Assembly (NCBI GenBank): GCA_936450465.1 | Contig: OW388296.1 | Coordinates: 54,860,431-54,924,430, forward strand | Reading direction: 5' to 3' | From: Gibbula magus | Lineage: Eukaryota > Mollusca > Gastropoda > Trochida > Trochidae | Length of the DNA: 64,000 nt | Shown here: positions 22,460-34,400 of the stretch, piece after piece | How positions within the stretch are numbered: the first letter of the stretch is position 1 | Layout of the letters: each line of letters opens with the position of its first letter | The notes under the pieces: generated by a model | Told to the model about the DNA's origin: nothing | Seen by the model: only the letters and a program-made list of their open reading frames with translations | Database searches by the model: none | Position numbers and translations under genes: made by a program

Positions 22460-25400
22460 CTGAATGAGAATAAAAACAGTTGATCAAATACCAAGGTAAT
22501 TGTTCAAATTCATTTAAACTTGAAAATTAATTTGTACTGACACAAAATATAAAATTTTCAACTGAAACACTCATAAAATCCTATTTAACCATCTGATTTC
22601 AGGTTCAAAATTCATTGCTAACATATTTTATGGGTCAAGATTATTTCCAATATGACATATGAACAAAACACAATAGAACTAAATGCAAAGAGAATTCAGA
22701 CGTCCAGGAACCATTATGCAAAAGTTAATATGAAAACCCATTATAAAACTATAGAGAACTACATGTATAAAAAAAATCAACCCTTTTTGGACGTAATTAC
22801 AAGGATAACCTCATACAATAAATAGAATATCCGTCGATTCTTGACAAATACCATGTTTATCTCATCTCCATGGTATTAGCAGTGATTAATCTACAAATAT
22901 GACTTTTAGAGTACAAGGTCTCACTATCACAAGCTTTTATGAGTATCAGAAAATAAAAGCGAGTCCCTACATCATAATCCTATCAGTAGAAATAAAAACC
23001 TTGCATCTCAGGGACTCGCAGTTTAAATTTCTATGAGTCCTTTTCAGTTTTTGTGAGAAAATGAAGCAGGACTCGTCGGTAAATTTATCCCTGTATTAGT
23101 CAAGAAAAAACAGATATCCCCTATGTGTTTATGATGTTATCCTTCTTTTAGTTTGATTTCACTGAAGACTAAAACCTACGTACCATACTTGGTGAGTGTT
23201 TCAGTCATAGTGAGGAAGGTCATGGACACCAGCAGGTTACAGATCCAGTTTGTGGCTGCTGAGAGAGAGTTGCCTGTGCTTCTCGCCCACAGGGGGTAGA
23301 TCTCGGAGTTGATCGTCCACGGCATTGGCCCCATACCTGGAGAACATGTTGTAGATTATATTGTATGAGAACACATATTTGTTTAAATATCTAAAACAAT
23401 ATGTTCAATATGTTCTAAATTATTTTGATAACACCTATTAATAAGTATGACATGCAACATAATTTTTCTTCTTTTTTTTCAAATATTGTTATTCACATGA
23501 TTGTAGATTCACATTAGAAGATTGTCATAATATTGTACATACATTATTACAGATTGCAAAAAAATCACATATTTGAGTTTGTTTGACATGTCAATCGTCT
23601 ACATTTTGCAATGGAAACCATTTTCTTATAAATTCATTTGATTGGTTTTTCATTCTGGCAAGACATCTTGAGGTATCAAGTATAGATATATTTTTGCACT
23701 GTATAATATCCAGTTATGATAATTATGATTATATATTTTTTATCAAAAACAACTTTTTAAAAAAAATTGTTAAGTAATCATCCTCTTCCGCACGCATCGG
23801 GTCATATATGCACTTTTAGAAAATGCATGTTGACCCTTGCGACAACTCGAAGGGATTTCTGAGTATTTGTTCAACATTTCTTCTTCCAATTTCTACAGTA
23901 CCATTGCTTTTGGTGGTGGTAATCAGATGCACAGGGTGTCATCCTTATAATTGGGTATCAAGTGTCTACCTATTAATGGACATAAATATTCATCAGAACT
24001 GCACCAACTAAACTAAGAGCTGAAGAAGAAACAAGTTCTATGGATTTACAACTACTTTATTGCAGATGTATGATGTTTTGTTGTACAAGCTAACACGGTT
24101 ATCATGCAATTCTAGACTGAAACGTCGCACTCCTGCAATAAAGAAGTTGTAAACCCATAGTACTTGTTTCTCCTTTATCTAACCAACTTCTTAATGCCTC
24201 TTAAAGGAGTAAACTAAGAGCTGCTATAAACAAGACATCTCTGAGCTGGTGTTGCTTGTTCAACAAGATAGCTGCTCCTGGCTGAGTGTCTCTACAGAAC
24301 ACGTGTGTGAAGCATGTGTGAAGCAGTCAATTGTTGCTTTAAAGCATTCCCTCATCCCCCAACTAACTCAATCTAGACCAATCAGATTTCCATATAATAG
24401 TTCTATAAGTTCCAATCGCATCTCCATGGTAATTATTTTTGGAACAACGATAAGGTCATCTAAGACATCAGGTTTCTTTGACAATGGAATTTAAACTTTT
24501 CAAAATTGTTGAACCAAGCATATTAACATTAGAGATTCTGTTGATAAGTGACGCATGGGATATATATATCAAATAATGTTTTCTATTTGGAGCTTAGAAC
24601 TTTAAGAGTGGTCATCATTCAGTATTTCACCAAGAAAAGAGCCATTGGCTCTATAGCTCATCAGGCTTGAGGACAAGATGTGAAAGTTTACAGATGACGT
24701 GTCGCGGGATGACAGAAGGAGGACGGATGCCTAAAGTCACATGCCAAATGCCCAACTAGTCTTTCTGGCTTGACGAGCTAAAGTCGGTACATCAGTTCTA
24801 CAAACCTGGAGCAAAGAAGACAAGGTACAAGGCCAGTCCCAGAGTTGACATCCAGGCGTAGGAAGTTGGACAGAAGTTATCTGCCCATATGACGCTCTCC
24901 GGTAAAGAAGTCTCGTTACACGGACCATATGCAGCATGTGAGGTATCAGACGAGCTGAAGGTGGGGACACATGTTCCTTCTAGGGTGTTGTTGTATGTTG
25001 TGTAGCAAAACCCACAGGTGAGGTCTTCTATACAGTCCTCACACCACCTGCAATGGATTCATTTGCAACTTTGAAATAGTCTGTCAACATCTGTTCATTT
25101 AGTTGTATAATCCCGAATGTTGCGATTATCAAACAAGAAGACATAGTCATCAACATCCCCCGCCAGACACAAGAAATGAGAACAAGGGCAATAATTCAAG
25201 AAGAAATGATTGTGCGCTTCTCATTTTCTTTCCATTAAGGTAACGATATCCTCAAGCCACACAACTGATTCGATGTAAAACAATGTCTGAGAAACGCTAT
25301 ATCCTTGGATACTTGAAACAGAGTAAATAAAAGCGGAACAAGGGGAATAACTCCAGAAAAAATAATCACATGCTTCTTTTTTTCAAACTCCATCAAGGTA

Positions 25401-28400
25401 CTAACGCCCTCAAGCCACACACCAAATTGGGTAATCCTATCTTAAATAGACTCTGAGAAAAGCTGTCCCCTTTAAGAGATAGCATGAACCGAGTCCAAAA
25501 ATACGGAACAAGAGCAATAACTCCGGTAAAAATAATCACACGGTTTTTATTTTTGAACTCCATCAAGGTATTTATGTCCACAAGCCACACACCAAATTTG
25601 GAAACTCTATCTTAAACAGTTTCTGAGAAAAGCAGTCCCCTTTGGAGATACATGAACAGAGTCCAAAAAATACGGAACAAAGGCAATAACTCCGGAAAAA
25701 ATAATCACATTGTTCTTATTTTCGAACTCCATCGAGGTATTTATGTCTACAAGCCACACACCAAATTTGGAAACCCTATCTTAAACAGTTTCTGAGAAAA
25801 ACTGTCCCCTTTGGAGATACCATGAACTGAGTCCAAAAATACGGAACAAGGGCAATAACTCCGGAAAAAATAATCCCATTGTTCTTATTTTCGAACTCCA
25901 TCGAGGTATCTATGTCCACAAGCCACACACCAAATTTGGTTGTTCTATCTTAAATAGTTTCTGAGAAAAGCTGTCCCCTTCATAGCGGACGCACGGACGC
26001 ACGGACAGACGCACAGACGGACGGACGGAGCCCAAACCTATATCCCCCTTCCACTTCGTGGCGGGGGATAATAAAGGAGAGTTATTCAGGAAAGAGTAAA
26101 TAAGTGACTGAGAAATTGACAAAACAGAATTAATGATTTGGAAGTTTGGTATTTAAGAGGTCAGGGTAGATGTGGGTATTGGGTGAGGTGAGTTTGAGTT
26201 TAATGCCGCTTTCAAGAGTATTTCACTTATAGCACGGCTGCTAGTATTATTATAGAGAGAAAGCCTGCAGTGCAATGGTGGCTATGTATGAATGAAACCT
26301 GCACGCATCCGATGGAACTAGCGAACCATGGTGGTACTGCACTGAATTTCAATGTAGCATTGGCCATTGCACCCAAACCTTACTGCGTGTAGAACAGTTC
26401 TCTACATCAGACAAAGTTGCAAAGCCCCTGGCGGGATTCAAACCCCGGGCCTCTAGATCTAAAGCCGAATCCGCTAACCAATGTACTATCCCTCCCCTTG
26501 GTATTGGGTATTGCAAAGAAATATCATCATTCTATCATTCTTACTGCATTTGGAAGTCATACCAATGTCAAAAGAACAAGCACAAACCTAACAAAATTAC
26601 AAGTATTTTGTATATTTATGAATGATACCTACCTCTAAACTTATCTGCATTTCCTTGTTTACAAACATCAACAACAATAAAAAAATAGAGCCATGGGCTC
26701 TGTAGCTCATCAGAGTTTATTTTGTTTGATGATGAAGACAGAAATATGTTGTCTCAATATAATGTACAATCCCTAACCCTGACAAATCTTATTCTTGAAA
26801 TTGAGAGAGAGCACTCAGCAAGGTCAACACACAGGAGATTATGCAATATTCTGACCCCTTGGCTCTGGTTACAAGCCAGCTGTGTTTTTTTGTGTTTTAC
26901 CGCCAAATTATGTAATAGACTCTTGCTTGCACTAAACACTTGCAGCACTGATCTAACTGTATAAGGTTTAAAGAGAACAGGCAATGTGATGAATCTCATG
27001 GTACATAGTACAATTTAGAATCACCTTGGCTAAACAATCTCGGTTCTAAGCCTTGTCATCCAAACATCTAAACATTCTGAACAAAATATTCCTTCTAGTT
27101 TGTTCTGGATGAAAACAGGATTTTAGGTAATGGCCTGTGAGGCCCTTATTTGGGGCCATTGGGTCACCAAATCTACAATTTAGAATCTCCATTGGCTAAA
27201 GACTCTTTACACAACATGACAACCTTCCAGGTCTTTTCGTTCTGGAGGAAAAGATGAAAATAATCTTATCTTATCATTTCATAACCAGTCATATGCAGTT
27301 CACATATCTCATGTAAAATAAAAGAATTCTTAACTCCTCTTCAATTTAGTCCTTTGTGGCTTGTCACAATTTTCAGTTCATAGGCTATTCAATAGTTCTC
27401 ATTTCACATTGATTACATCAATTTGACAAACATGTCCACAATGTTGATTGTTATCTCAAGTCGACATATATTTCAAATCATTGTGATTGAAGTGTCATAA
27501 ATATCAGCTCAAAATTCATTTTCAAAGGGTTTTTTAGGCTGTGGCCCATATTTGGGGTCACAGGGTCACCAAATTTACAAGTTTGAATCCCCATTGGCTC
27601 AAGAGTTTGCATACAATATTACAGCCTTCTAGATCTTTTTGTTCCGGAGAAAAAGATGAAAACAGGATTTTAGGTAATGGCCTGTGGGCCCTTATTTGGG
27701 GCCACTGGGTCACCAAATCTACAATTTAGAATCTCCATTGGCTAAAGACTCATTACACAACATGACAACCTTCTAGGTCTTTTCGTTCTGGAGAAGAAGA
27801 TGAAAATAATCTTATCTTATCATTTCATCACCAGTCATATGCAGTTCACATATCTCATGTGAAATAAAAGAATTCTTAACTCCTCTTCAATTTAGTCCTT
27901 TATGTCTTGTCACAATTTTCAGTTCATAGGCTATTCAATAGTTCTCATTTCACATTGATTACATCAATTTGACAAACATGTCCACAATGTAGATTGTTAT
28001 CTCAAGTCGACATACATTTCAAATAAGGTGAATGAAGTGCACATAAAATATCAGTTCAAAATTCATTTTCAAAGGTTTTTTAGGCTGTGGCCCATATTTG
28101 GGGTCACAGGGTCACCAAATTTACAAGTTAGAATCCCCATTGGCTAAAGAGTTTGCATACAATATTACAGCCTTCTAGATCTTTTTGTTCCGGAGAAAAA
28201 GATGAAAACAGGATTTTAGGTAATGGCCAGTGAGGCCCTTATTTGGGGTCACAGGGTCACCAAATCTACAATTTAGAATCCCCATTGGCCAAGGAGTCTG
28301 TACATATAATTTCAGCTCTCTGGAGTCATTGGTTCTGGAGAAGAAGATGAAAATAGCTTTTTAGGTTATGACCCCTGTGGCCCTTATTTGGGGTCACAGG

Positions 28401-31400
28401 GTCACCAAATCTACAATTTAGAATCCCCATTGGCCAAGGAGTCTGTACATATAATTTCAGCTCTCTGGAGTCATTGGTTCTGGAGAAGAAGATGAAAATA
28501 GCTTTTTAGGTTATGACCCCTGTGGCCCTTATTTGGGGTCACAGGGTCACCAAATCTACAATTTAGAATCCCCATTGGCCAAGGAGTCTGTACATATAAT
28601 TTCAGCTCTCTGGAGTCATTGGTTCTGGAGAAGAAGATGAAAATAGCTTTTTAGGTTATGACCCCTGTGGCCCTTATTTGGGGTCACAGGGTCACCAAAT
28701 CTACAATTTAGAATCCCCATTGGCCAAGGAGTATGTACATAAAATTTCAGCTCTCTGGAGTCATTGGTTCTGGAGAAGAAGATGAAAATAGCTTTTAAGG
28801 TTATGATCCCTGGGGCCCTTATTTGGGGTCACAGGGTCACCAAATCTACAATTTAGAATCCCCATTGGCCAAGGAGTCTGTACATAAAATTTCAGCTCTC
28901 TAGAGTTATTGGTTCTGGAGAAGAAGTCGAAAAAGTGAAAAGTTTACGGACGGACGGATGGACGGACGCCATCCCATGCCATAAGCCCATCAGGCCTGAA
29001 AGGCCTGATGAGCTAAAAACTTAAACACAGTCTATACTAGACCTGTCAATCTTTTGAGTCTACCCACTTCGCTCGTGCCGGCACGTGCACTTCGTGACCC
29101 ATAATACATCAGCCTAATCGCATCACTTGTCCTTGAATCAAGTCACACGATACGCTGATAACCGTTCTGTGGGGAGGTCCGGGCGGGTTCCAAACTATAA
29201 GTTTAGAGGTAGGTATCATTCATAAATATACAAAATACTTGTAATTTTGTTAGATTTCTTTCATTCACTACCTCTAAACTTATCTGCAGAATCCCACAGA
29301 TCGGCGGAGGGTAGGTTATCAGCGAGTGATTCAGCAGACTCAAAAGAGAAACGGCCTAAACCAAAGACAGAGGTCGCTAGAACGAAGTTCCTGCTAAACC
29401 AAGTAATGGTAGGCTGGCCTAGGCAGTCGTGGATTTACAACCGTAAACTGCTGTCGGCCAACATAGAATTCCTCAGCGAGAAGGAGGAACTCCGTCCTAC
29501 AACCTCTTTTAAAAAAGAGTTGTAATTACCTATGTTAGTGCTTTTCGGTCTGGACTGCCCCCGCTGCCACAAAGGGTCCCAGTTGATGCAGTCCCTGGAG
29601 ATCCGTCTGGACATCCCTCAGGTAGAACGTAGAGAAAGTCGTCGAAGAAGCCCAGTACCCAGCGGCGATGACGTCTTCGACCGAAGCAGAGTGCCACAGC
29701 GGAGCTGACGTAGCCCAGGCTCTGATTTCGTGAGCGGACACCTTACCATAAAGTCGCAGATTTATGGTTAGCTGCCTTAATAGTCTTTTTCAGCCAAGCT
29801 GAAACCGTGTTCTTCGTAATATCCTTATCTGAAGAAGCGAGACATGGCAGGAAGAGCCTATGTCTACCCCTTCTAAAGGATTTCGTCCTGGTCAGGTATT
29901 CTCTAAGAGAACGGACAGGGCAGAGAAGAAGGTCCTTTTCCATGCCGTCTGATAAAGCAGCGGACAGAGCCGGAACAGAAAAACATCTTCTTCCCAATGG
30001 GCCAGCTACCGTCTTCTGATTCTTTGCTACAAAACCCGGCAAGGTAGACAAAGAAACCGAATGCCAGTTCTTAGAGTGCGTCATCGTAGAATGGTCTAGC
30101 GCATGTAATTCAGATACCCTGCTTGCCGAGGCCAGTGCCAAGAGGAAAGCTGTCTTCCAAGATAAAAACGGTAAGGAAACGTCCTTGATGGGTTCAAACG
30201 GTTCCGCAAGCAGGGCAGACAGAACCACTGAAAGGTTCCATTTCAGCTGAAACTTGGCCAATTGTCGGCAAATTGTTGTAGACGACCCCCAACCTGACCA
30301 GGAACTACTTCAAATGGAAAAATCGGGGGGCGCGCACGATTCGTTATCTGAGGAGAAGACAGAGAAGGCTGGTCAAAAACGCTGTTGGCCTCTGCCACGG
30401 CCTCGACCGGCACCCTTGCTAGGAGTCCCGGGCTTCTGATACTGCCTGTCTTGGTTGCGTCTGGGAGTAAAGGAGTCCTGGTTCTGTTTATGAGATGGTG
30501 TCGAGGGCTTGTTCTTGGGTGACTGACGAGTGCGACGAGGAGACACCAACAAGGCAAGGTTATGAAGATCTTCATTCCTCTTTCTTTCGAGTTCTTTGTC
30601 CCTCTGGGCAAGAGCTTCTCCTACGGCATCACCAAACAAAGTTCCAGAAAACAAAGGAGCAGAATATAACTTGTCCTTCATCTTCACCTCCGTAGCTTGA
30701 GGCAGTTGTTTCACATATGCTGAGCGACGCAAAAGAGTGAGCTGAGCTTCCATCCATAGAAGGTGACGATCTAGGTCCAGCACCGCGTCCCCTAGGGAGT
30801 CGAAAAAGGAGTTAGCCGTAGACAAGGCCGAAAAGGGGATAGAAGTAGATCCCTTCGGGTCCGCATCTTCTGGGATGTTGGGTAGAAGTCTGGCCGCCGT
30901 GGCCGCAAAACAATGTATATAGGTTGAGGTCTGCATCGCTTTGTGATTTGAGGTCTCCACGTCCTTAAGTCTAGAGTCACTGACCCGGATCTGCTCTGAC
31001 GGCGTGCCTTTTCCCATCAAGTAGCGGAAGTTATCATCCAAGGGGGTCTCCTCTGGTTTGGTAAACTTCGCGTCATGTACTTTATACGGGAACCCCCTGT
31101 AGAATGACGACCTCGAGGGCTGCTTATCAAAGCCAAGCTGGCCCACCCTCTGGGAAAGTTGAGCCCCCTGTAGAATGACGACCTCGAGGGCTGCTTATCA
31201 AAGCCAAGCTGGCCCACCCTCTGGGAAAGTTGAGTCGCAAGCTGAGCCGTCGAGTCTGGAGGTGGAAGAGAATTCGCAGATACCGGCGCTGGTTTCTGGG
31301 AGGCCCTGCTAATATCATTGTGGATCGGAGCCGACGGCGCGGGTGAACGTGACAAATCCGGGAAGTGTCGATAAACCTCATCGATTTTGTCGTACCACGA

Positions 31401-34400
31401 CAAACCCGGGAACGCAGGCTCAGTCTCCTCGGCTGCCTTCTTAGCCTTCTTAGAAGCAGGCTCCCTGGAGCTGTAGTAGGAAAGTTCGGGCGGGTCAGCG
31501 GACCTCCGCTTCTCCCCAGCCCCCGTCGTTGGTAGCGTATCTTTAGCCTGAACCCGAGATGCTTGTAGTCTCCGGTTCCTGTTCTGGTTATCCTTAGTGG
31601 AAGACGAGGACGATGACTTCTCATATTCCACTATGGAACGTCGATGGCCGTCCCGTGGGTGGTTCCCGTCGGAGGACGTCCCTGACGACGAGTACGCTGA
31701 CGAGGAAGAAGTCTTTAGCGTGGGTTGCTTCTTTCCCGCGGTCCCGTCCGTCGGGAGATGTATAGGAGTCATCCTGGAGCCCGGGAGTCCCGTAACGGTG
31801 GACGTCATGGTCGTCGTAGTCGCCGTCAGCGTGCGCACCTGGGCCGTCGAGGACGAGGTAACGGCCGCCGACGACTTCCGTACCGCATCCGCATTCTTCG
31901 TGGTTAGCCTGTGGACCTTCTTGGCTAGCCTGGGGTCCTTGGAGGCCGGCGTCTGCTTGGCCGATTCGATGGCCGACGGAGCCAGGAGGGAGATCGTGTC
32001 TTCATTCTTCTCTTCAGCCCCCCTCGTATCAGTTATGTGGGAGACTAAGTCTTGCCCTGACCGAGGGGTGACCCTTTGTCCGTCCTGAGAGGCTCCGCCG
32101 GTGAGATCGGGAAGCTGCAAGAGTCTATTCATCAACGGCATCATGGACTCAGCCATCTTCTTGAACTTGGCTAGGTCCGCAGCCAAGTCCGACGAAGGTG
32201 GAACAGACAAAGTCGAAGACTTCGAAGAGGCTTTCATCAGGCTTCTTTCCCTGGCCGCAACATAGGCCTGGAACATGGTGTTGTCTAGTGGGGCACAGAA
32301 GTCGCATCTTTCTTCTAGTAGACACGGCGAACCATAGCAGCGAGGACAACATGGATGAGGGTCTGAGGCCGACATGAATTTATTGCAACCCTCGCAACGT
32401 TTGGACGTCATGTAACTGTGAAAAGTTAAGGAAAACATTAACACACAGGTACACAACACAATTCAAACCAAACATGAATACAAATGTCATACACGATATG
32501 TATATGAAAATATACAAATCACATAATAGAATATATATGACATAATGAAAAATATAAAGTATTACATACAGTATATAAATACAGAGTATAAACCCAAAAC
32601 CTGCAAGTAGATTTCTCCAAGAAAACAACTCGCGCAAATAAGGAATCCAACTCCCATAAGCAGAAATGAAACATGATATATTAATTTCTGCATACAAAAA
32701 CTTACCATTTCCAAATACATACATTTGGAAACCATGTTTTCAATATTGAATCAAATATATATGATATAAAGAATCAATAAAAAACAGTAACTCGAGCGTA
32801 ACTTACATACGCAAAGTCAAGACAACGTAAATAAATAATGAAGCGTCGTAAAATGAACATTATATCACTGCCAGTAACAAGCTATGCACGCTATCAAGCG
32901 AGACAGCACCAGACAGTCAACACACAAATCATCGATCAATAAAAAGTGGGCGGGGCTACTTACCCCAAACACTCCAAAATCGACAAAGGCATTTAATCAT
33001 AGCATAATACATATTTAGCAGAGATAAAACAGCTAAATAATGAAAATTATGAATACGAAACCTTAAAAAGGCATAGAAAAAATTAATTATAATTTTTAGT
33101 GCCGTGTGCAAAGCGAACAAGAAGGCCGCCATCTTGGACAAGAGCCACGTATACGAACACGCGACAAAAGTCAAAATAACATGAAAATTTTTTAAAAGTT
33201 ACATGTAAAAGAAGGGTATGATAAACATAACAATACCAGGATACAGAATATGGAAGATTTCTTCGAAAAAAGGTAAGATTTCTCTCAGAATGGATCACAC
33301 GTCTTTGTGTGACAAACAACAAGGAAAAGTGATGTGATTAGGCTGATGTATTATGGGTCACGAAGTGCACGTGCCGGCACGAGCGAAGTGGGCAGACTCA
33401 AAAGATTGACAGGTCTAGTATAGACTGTGTTTAAGTTTTTTATTGTTGTTGATGTTTGTAAACAAACAAGGAAATGCAGATAAGTTTAGAGGTAGTGAAT
33501 GAAAGAAATAAGAACAATTGCGGATCAAGAGGGAGGTGGGGGTATTTTGTTTGAACAAACCCAATCAACCCGACGAAGAATTTATTAAACTTGTAACAGA
33601 TAACATATTAATTGTAGCTTTATCATTTTAATGACATAATTCTGAAAATTCTATTATCAATCTACTTTACTTCCTATTTTATCGCTAGCATAATGCATGT
33701 ACTATATTTCATTGTTACATCACCAACCAGGTTCAACATACGGAGCAGATACAAACTTTTAAATTTTCTAAATAAACTTAAATATCATCAAAAATTTAAA
33801 CATAATTCTGAGAATTCTTACTAAAAGTGCTCTAGCTTAACACTTTCAGTGTGATATTTAGCCAGAAGCAAAAAGTCACAGACAACCTGACAACCAGACA
33901 GACAACACATCCAGTTGTCCTCCCACTTTGTGGCAAGGATGATGCAGTATCAGTAATACTTGTCTTACTTGTACGAGTTACAGGAAGAGTTATGTCCCCC
34001 TTGGTCATGGGCGCTGATGGGAGGTGAGTTGAAAGCTGCAAGTTGGAACCCAACAGCCAGGAATATAAGACTGAAGATCACCCCTGAAACAAAGTTATAT
34101 TGTCAAACTTTTATCACAGATAATTTGTCATTAGGTCAACACATTTTTTATCTATTAAATTTGTTTCTATTCATAAATATCACTTTTCATTTGTAACATA
34201 GTGCCATTTAGTCATCTATGATGTTTGTGGTGCAATCATGTATCAAGCAAATTTTATCAATTGCAAGTAGCATAATATTTCATAAATCATGCAATGTTCA
34301 GTGAATTGTCTCAAAAACTGACCAATCAAACTGCCCAGAAGGAGTTTCCTCCTGCCGATCTTCTCGACAAGCCACACCCCGACTAAAGTGAAGATGAAGT

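Larger units (their letters stand above)
23337..24805 (-). other. SLC2A13 intron 7
   Basis: Contains a 24018-24174 foldback MITE and a short Helentron-like element at 24638-24780; otherwise unremarkable. Confidence 0.5.
26588..33509 (-). mobile_element. DIRS-type tyrosine-recombinase retrotransposon, deleted
   Basis: The element reads on the - strand: right-hand inverted repeat (about 33330-33495), gag-like frame, remnant of RT start, tyrosine recombinase, internal complementary region (29203-29290), then left-hand inverted repeat (about 26630-26685 plus 29015-29115, split by a Helentron-like insert). The inverted repeats share ACCTCTAAACTTATCTGCAT, CACTTCGCTCGTGCCGGCAC and neighbouring sequence. 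DIRS elements carry exactly this set: split/inverted ends, an internal region complementary to both outer edges, and a recombinase instead of an integrase. The reverse transcriptase/RNase H is deleted, so it cannot move on its own. Without the insert it is about 4.6 kb. It lies in intron 6 of SLC2A13, same strand. Confidence 0.88.

Noticed and set aside
29247..29525. 92-codon + strand frame ([15 protein letters not shown])
   Set aside because: It begins inside the DIRS internal complementary region and covers the element's non-coding part near the recombinase end; no family motif seen.
31127..31624. Arg-rich 165-codon - strand frame
   Set aside because: An alternative frame of the gag-like gene, partly created by the 71-bp duplication.
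31597..32088. 163-codon open frame on the + strand
   Set aside because: It lies antisense to the gag-like frame of the DIRS element and its acidic, valine-rich composition is the mirror of that frame.
26588..33509. LTR retrotransposon or endogenous virus
   Set aside because: The ends are inverted, not direct, there is no integrase, protease or envelope sequence, and a tyrosine recombinase is present; DIRS fits fully.
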